From NCBI GenBank assembly GCA_023390905.1, contig JAEWBY010000002.1, forward strand, positions 1 to 13,615: a DNA stretch of 13,615 bases. The letters run 5' to 3'. Source of the stretch: Pseudomonadota bacterium (GTDB lineage Bacteria; Pseudomonadota; Gammaproteobacteria; Xanthomonadales; Xanthomonadaceae). How positions within the stretch are numbered: position 1 is the stretch's first letter; each line of letters opens with the position of its first letter. The notes under the pieces are model-generated. The model saw only the letters and a list, made by a program, of their open reading frames with translations, searched no databases and was not told where the DNA came from. Below are positions 12,473-13,615 of the stretch, piece by piece. The position numbers and the translations under genes are program-made.

Positions 12473-13423
12473 ATGGAAACAATCGGCAACGTGTGGTTAT
12501 GGGCTGGCTTCGCCGGCGTGGTGGTGCTGGCGCTGCTGGCCGATCTGGTGTTGATGCGCCACGGCGGCGCGCACAAGGTCACCTTCAAGGAAGCGCTGTG
12601 GTGGAGCCTGGGCTGGATTGCCCTGGCGCTGCTGTTCAACGCCGGACTGTGGTGGTACCTGCAGGAAACCGCCGGCCAGGCGGCGGCCAACCGCATCGGC
12701 CTGGAGTTCCTCACCGGTTATCTGGTCGAGAAATCGCTGGCGGTCGACAACATCTTCGTGTTCCTGATGGTGATGAGCTATTTCGCGGTGCCGGAGGAAC
12801 AACGGCAGCGCGTGCTGGTGATCGGCGTGCTCGGCGCGATCGTGCTGCGCGGCATCCTGATCTTCGCCGGCGCGGCGCTGCTGGCGAAATTCCACTGGCT
12901 GCTCTACGTGTTCGGCGCGTTCCTGCTGCTGACCGGCATCAAGATGTGGTTCGCCGCGGGCAAGGAACCGGATCTGGAAAGCAATCCGGCGCTGCGCTGG
13001 ATGCGCGGGCACCTGCGGCTCACGCCGGAATATCACGGCGATGCGCTCAGCGTGAAGCGCGAGGGCGTGCGCTGGTTCACCCCGCTGTTCGTGGTGCTGG
13101 TGCTGATCGGCGTGACCGACGTGATCTTCGCGGTGGACAGCATCCCGGCGATCTTCGCGATCACCTCCGATCCGTTCATCGTGCTGACCTCGAACGTGTT
13201 CGCGGTGCTCGGCCTGCGCGCGATGTTCTTCCTGCTGGCCGGCATGGCCGATCGCTTCCATCTGCTGCCCTACGGCCTGGCGGTGGTGCTGGCCTTCATC
13301 GGCTCGAAGATGCTGCTGATCGATGTGTTCAAGATTCCGGTGCTGTGGTCGCTGGCCGGCGTGGCGTTGATCCTCGGCGTGACCATCGCGCTGAGCCTGG
13401 CGCGTCCGCCCAGGGCGGCGTGA
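12473..13423 (+). CDS. TerC/Alx-family membrane protein, probable Mn2+ exporter
   Basis: The 316-residue product is an integral membrane protein of the TerC family, length as E. coli Alx (about 321). About nine hydrophobic segments are visible. The acidic metal-site motifs of the family are present: LADLVL with Asp24, EKSLAVDNIFVF (Glu86, Asp92) and TDVIFAVDSIPAIFA (Asp216, Asp222). A charged cytoplasmic loop (KEPDLESNPALRWMRGHLRLTPEYHGD) separates the two halves. Family members linked to yybP-ykoY riboswitches export manganese, and the riboswitch here makes that the likely role, rather than tellurite resistance after which the family is named. Start ATG 12473 has AGGGA 6 nt upstream, possibly masked by a helix. 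Transcribed divergently from rlmI. Confidence 0.92.
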   Translation: METIGNVWLWAGFAGVVVLALLADLVLMRHGGAHKVTFKEALWWSLGWIALALLFNAGLWWYLQETAGQAAANRIGLEFLTGYLVEKSLAVDNIFVFLMVMSYFAVPEEQRQRVLVIGVLGAIVLRGILIFAGAALLAKFHWLLYVFGAFLLLTGIKMWFAAGKEPDLESNPALRWMRGHLRLTPEYHGDALSVKREGVRWFTPLFVVLVLIGVTDVIFAVDSIPAIFAITSDPFIVLTSNVFAVLGLRAMFFLLAGMADRFHLLPYGLAVVLAFIGSKMLLIDVFKIPVLWSLAGVALILGVTIALSLARPPRAA

Positions 13424-13615
13424 CGGAATCCCGCTGTTTTCCTGAAGGGAGGAGGGTGTCCTCCTCCCCTCGGAGCGAGCGGCGCAGGACTTCACCGGCC
13501 GAGGCTCTCGGCCTCGCTTTCAATCTTCCGGCCCGCTGCTTTCACGCCGATGGACCATCCCGCTGACGGGATGGTCCATCCATCGATGCCCGGGTCGCGC
13601 GACCCTTGCAAAGGT
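13424..13615. other. Gene-free segment with four successive inverted repeats
   Basis: No convincing reading frame is seen in the 192 bp after terC. Instead there are, in order: GGGAGGAG (13447-13454) with CTCCTCCC (13461-13468); GGCCGAG (13497-13503) with CTCGGCC (13507-13513) around a 3-nt loop; a perfect 14-bp inverted repeat (13549-13562 with 13567-13580) around CTGA; and the palindrome GGGTCGCGCGACCC (13592-13605). None is followed by a clear T-run. The first may act as the end of the terC transcript. The window ends before the next gene can be seen. Confidence 0.6.
13549..13580. repeat. Perfect 14-bp inverted repeat with 4-nt loop
   Basis: GATGGACCATCCCG (13549-13562), loop CTGA, then its exact reverse complement (13567-13580). 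This is the longest uninterrupted stem I noticed in the window. The absence of a following T-run argues against a simple terminator; a repetitive extragenic element or an mRNA-stabilising structure fits better. Confidence 0.75.

Noticed and set aside
10068..12554. Very long + strand open frame (828 codons) over the rlmI-HIT-DUF1080 region
   Set aside because: It lies antisense to three genes with clear family motifs, has an His/Arg/Ala-rich composition typical of a shadow frame in high-G+C DNA, and crosses the terC riboswitch.
13447..13468. Strong intrinsic terminator after terC
   Set aside because: The stem is perfect, but no T-run follows (the next bases are CTCGGAG), so it is reported only as an inverted repeat.
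1..13615. CRISPR array, tRNA, rRNA, insertion sequence or prophage genes
   Set aside because: I saw no regularly spaced repeats, no cloverleaf-like segment, no transposase or integrase motif, and no change in base composition suggesting an island.

Overview
The window looks like chromosomal DNA from a high-G+C gammaproteobacterium of the Xanthomonadales/Lysobacterales (Xanthomonas, Lysobacter or Luteimonas-like). Three things point that way: a FabV-type enoyl reductase very close to what I recall of the Xanthomonas enzyme, a complete mlaFEDCB set with mlaA directly behind it, and short extragenic palindromes of the GTAGGAGCGGC...GCCGC type. The assignment rests on recognition only, as no database was searched. 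Almost all DNA is coding and I see no prophage, transposase, CRISPR array, tRNA or rRNA.

Left part (1-4431, + strand): the C-terminal tail of an unidentified gene, then mlaF, mlaE, mlaD, mlaC, mlaB and mlaA. Together these encode the phospholipid transport system that keeps the outer membrane asymmetric: MlaFEDB is the inner-membrane ABC complex, MlaC the periplasmic carrier and MlaA the outer-membrane lipoprotein. The genes are close or overlapping, except for a 91-bp gap between mlaF and mlaE that carries a degenerate heptamer repeat and a small hairpin. A REP-like palindrome separates mlaA from the convergent rmuC.

Middle (4502-9463): rmuC (- strand), and divergently a LysE-type exporter, a CAT-type amino-acid permease and fabV (+ strand), each with its own probable promoter. 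fabV ends in a strong bidirectional intrinsic terminator, followed by two REP-like palindromes.

Right part: a - strand operon of rlmI-like rRNA methyltransferase, HIT protein, a 36-codon small ORF with a very good ribosome binding site, and a secreted DUF1080 protein translationally coupled to that small ORF. Divergent from rlmI is a TerC/Alx-type membrane protein preceded by a clear yybP-ykoY manganese riboswitch. The window ends in about 190 bp without a gene that contains four successive inverted repeats.

No unknown multi-gene system is evident. The most interesting signals are non-coding: the riboswitch with readable switching elements, three genes whose -10 box lies exactly 6 nt before the ATG (leaderless mRNA signature), the coupled small ORF, and the hairpin cluster at the right edge.
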